In this document: positions 62,286-64,000 of the stretch, piece after piece
Position numbering within the stretch: the first letter of the stretch is position 1
Layout of the letters: each line of letters starts with the position of its first letter
Assembly: GCF_016925635.1 (NCBI RefSeq)
Contig: NZ_CP070490.1
Span: 310,001-374,000, forward strand
Direction of reading: 5' to 3'
From: Lysinibacillus fusiformis
GTDB lineage: Bacteria; Bacillota; Bacilli; Bacillales_A; Planococcaceae
Length of the DNA stretch: 64,000 bases
Notes under the pieces: generated by a model
The model's database searches: none
Told to the model about the DNA's origin: nothing
Seen by the model: only the letters and a program-made list of their open reading frames with translations
Translations under genes and position numbers: made by a program

Positions 62286-62514
62286 GATATACCATCCCCT
62301 GTCATGTAATTGCCCGTCTGATCATCAACCTAGTTATGATGACGGTTAACAAAATGAATACATGTTCATTATAAAAGAAAATGCTATATTATCATAGAAA
62401 AAACGCGAATAATCATCTTGTTGACTATTCATTTCTATAACTATAAAAAACTCCCTCACACTGAAGTGTAAGGGAGTTTCATGTTGTTGAAAAAAGATGA
62501 TGTCAACGGCAGAA

Positions 62515-62690
62515 AAAGCAACTTTGCAAGGTGAGGGGTTGATTTCCGTTCCGCCAGCATCCTTTCCAGGGGGCGTCCGAGGAGCCGCTTCACTCACTTC
62601 CGTTCGCTCCAGGGTCTCCTCTGTGACGCTAAATCCCCTAGGAGTGACGCTGGCTCCACTCCAATCAACCATTCTGCAAAAGTGTCTTTA
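62515..62690. repeat. Long imperfect palindromic intergenic repeat A
   Basis: GGTTGATTTCCGTTCCGCCAGC is the left arm and GCTGGCTCCACTCCAATCAACC the right arm. The middle is GC-rich with short inverted repeats (GGAGCCGCTTCACTCACTTCC). It is similar in plan to repeats scattered through Bacillaceae genomes. Confidence 0.75.
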
Positions 62691-62827
62691 CTTTTTTTCA
62701 TAGTAGCATAGCGATCAAATCGCCCATTAACTGTATTCTTAGAGGGGATAGGCTCTTATTTTCAATGTGGAGAAGTGATGCGTGAGAACTTTATTTGAAA
62801 ACCTTTGCTAAAAAGGTAACACTTTTG

Positions 62828-62965
62828 TGGATTGGAGTGGAAGGCTACTTGACTCCCGTGGGATAGCGAGACAGGCGAAGCCCTGCACGGAGCGGTAGCG
62901 GAGGAAGCGATTCGGCGCTCGCCCACAGGAAAGCAAGTAGCCTGCAACGGAAATCCATTTCTACC
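62828..62965. repeat. Long imperfect palindromic intergenic repeat B
   Basis: GGATTGGAGTGGAAGGCTAC is the left arm and GTAGCCTGCAACGGAAATCC the right arm, with a GC-rich centre. Same plan as element A. Confidence 0.75.
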
Positions 62966-62997
62966 TTTCAATTGACAGTTTTGTTTTTCAACACTAA

Positions 62998-63029
62998 GAA
63001 ACTCCCTCACACAAAGTGTAAGGGAGTTT
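62998..63029 (-). terminator. sdhB terminator
   Basis: AAACTCCCTCACAC pairs with GTGTAAGGGAGTTT; a near copy lies at 62447-62479. Confidence 0.85.
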
Positions 63030-63043
63030 AGCTTGTCCGTATA

Positions 63044-63823
63044 TTAGTCTACGTAGTGGTCAGAACCGAAGAAGTTACGGAACATTTGCACTGAAGTAGC
63101 ACGGTTTAATGAAGCGATTGATGTTGTTAAAGGAATCCCTTTTGGACATGCAGCAACACAGTTTTGAGAGTTACCACAGTTCGCAAGACCACCATCGCCC
63201 ATAATCGCATTTAAACGTTCGTCTTTAATCATAGCACCAGTTGGGTGAGTGTTGAAAAGACGTACTTGTGATAATGGAGCTGGCCCGATGAATGAAGCTT
63301 TTTCAGATACGTTCGGACATGCTTCCATACATACACCACAAGTCATACATTTAGATAATTCATAAGCCCATTGACGTTTACCTTCTGGCATACGTGGACC
63401 TTCACCTAAATCATACGTACCATCGATTGGTACCCATGCTTTAACTTTTTTAAGCGCGTTGAACATACGTTCACGGTCAACTTGTAGGTCACGAATAACA
63501 GGGAATGTCTTCATTGGCTCCAATTTAATTGGTTCAGTCAATTGGTCAACAAGTGTTGAACATGATTGACGTGGACGGCCATTGATCACCATTGAACATG
63601 CACCACAAACTTCTTCTAAACAGTTCATATCCCATGATACTGGCGATGTGTTTTCACCATTTTCAGTAACAGGATTTTTTTGAATTTCCATTAAAATAGA
63701 AATTACGTTCATACCATGACGGTAAGGCACTTGGAATTTTTGCCAGTAGCTATCGCCGCCCTGTGTATCTTGACGTAAGACTTCTACTTTAACCATTCTT
63801 CCAGTATTAGCTGAGATTTGCAT
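63044..63823 (-). CDS. sdhB: Succinate dehydrogenase iron-sulfur subunit
   Basis: 259 aa. CLEEVCGACSMVINGRPRQSC is the 2Fe-2S site; CMTCGVCMEACPNV and CGNSQNCVAACPKGIPL are the other two clusters. It links SdhA to the membrane quinone site. Its ribosome site lies at the end of sdhA, so the order is sdhA then sdhB. Confidence 0.96.
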   Translation of the reverse strand: MQISANTGRMVKVEVLRQDTQGGDSYWQKFQVPYRHGMNVISILMEIQKNPVTENGENTSPVSWDMNCLEEVCGACSMVINGRPRQSCSTLVDQLTEPIKLEPMKTFPVIRDLQVDRERMFNALKKVKAWVPIDGTYDLGEGPRMPEGKRQWAYELSKCMTCGVCMEACPNVSEKASFIGPAPLSQVRLFNTHPTGAMIKDERLNAIMGDGGLANCGNSQNCVAACPKGIPLTTSIASLNRATSVQMFRNFFGSDHYVD

Positions 63824-63828
63824 AACTT

Positions 63829-64000
63829 TTAGTCTCCTTTCGCAGAGTAGTCGCGTTTACGTGGTGGGATTAAAGAAACGTCGACTTCTTGGTACGTGAT
63901 GATTGGATTACCAGTAGTTGGGTCAAACTTCGCCATTGTTGTTTTCAAGAATTGCTCGTCATCACGGTTAGGGAAATCAGGTTTATAGTGTGCACCACGA
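63829..64000 (-). CDS. sdhA: Succinate dehydrogenase flavoprotein subunit, C-terminal end (truncated)
   Basis: 56 codons at the window edge: RGAHYKPDFPNRDDEQFLKT...VDVSLIPPRKRDYSAKGD. This is the C-terminus of SdhA (R-G-A-H-Y-K-P-D-F-P-x-R-DD). Stop TAA at 63829-63831, close to the sdhB start. Confidence 0.94.
   Translation of the reverse strand, partial: RGAHYKPDFPNRDDEQFLKTTMAKFDPTTGNPIITYQEVDVSLIPPRKRDYSAKGD

Larger units (their letters stand above)
62286..63043. other. 758-bp intergenic region with two terminators and two long palindromic repeats
   Basis: No gene; several open frames here are only the palindromic repeats. A terminator-like hairpin AACTCCCT/AGGGAGTT is at 62447-62479, a near copy is at 62998-63029 (sdhB terminator), and the two repeat elements lie between. 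Confidence 0.8.

Noticed and set aside
62346-62703. Open frames on both strands in the repeat region
   Set aside because: They run through palindromic repeat A and lack ribosome sites; the composition follows the repeat.
62762-63010. 82-codon minus-strand frame
   Set aside because: It lies in repeat B and the sdhB terminator; no start context.

Overview
The window looks like a low-GC Gram-positive spore former of the family Bacillaceae, most likely Lysinibacillus or a close relative. The evidence is the block sdhA-sdhB-ysmA-gerE-ysmB-murI-rph-rdgB-ysnB on the minus strand (58.1-64 kb), in almost the order known from Bacillus subtilis; a YjcZ-type small sporulation protein; a YkvI-type transporter; an LTA synthase; and strong AGGAGG ribosome sites throughout. 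Genus-level assignment is inference.

Layout. 0-16 kb is host chromosome: an ECF sigma/anti-sigma pair, small membrane proteins, a minus-strand cluster for aspartate and acid metabolism (FAH-family protein, aspartate ammonia-lyase, aspartate racemase, YkvI transporter, LysR regulator, nitrilase, and a second LysR gene divergent from the nitrilase), an LTA synthase, a DinB-family protein and small proteins. 16-18 kb is a junk zone with an orphan 184-aa gene, palindromes and two broken genes, one of them the C-terminal end of a tyrosine recombinase left by an older element.

18.03-53.69 kb is a complete-looking contractile-tailed (PBSX-like) prophage of about 35.6 kb, inserted in the 3' end of a tRNA-Arg(TCT) gene. 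A 16-bp direct repeat marks both ends, and repeated arm-type sites lie near both ends. From left to right it carries lysogenic-conversion genes (lipoprotein, PH-SHOCT protein, membrane peptide), the lysis module (amidase, two holin-like proteins), a foreign insertion with a group II intron 3' end, the tail and baseplate genes, the tape measure protein with a -1 frameshift chaperone pair just upstream, tail tube, sheath, connectors, capsid, protease, portal, terminase, HNH and PLD-like genes, a late regulator (ArpU type), many small early genes, a replication protein, an ORF6-type antirepressor, a Cro/CI switch with three operators, a TcmP/DUF5131 (three-Cys motif) cassette, an ImmA/IrrE protease and the integrase.

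53.7-64 kb is host again: tRNA-Arg, an SDR oxidoreductase, hypothetical proteins, a YqjF-type protein, selO, then the ysnB-to-sdhA block. Two long imperfect palindromic intergenic repeats lie between ysmA and sdhB.

The most interesting items are the D5-D6 group II intron remnant with its in-frame 3' exon (about 22.0-22.1 kb), the TcmP/DUF5131 two-gene cassette between repressor and integrase, the dispersed GCGTC-N5-GACGY dyads in the early region, and the duplicated regulatory block upstream of aspA and the YkvI gene.
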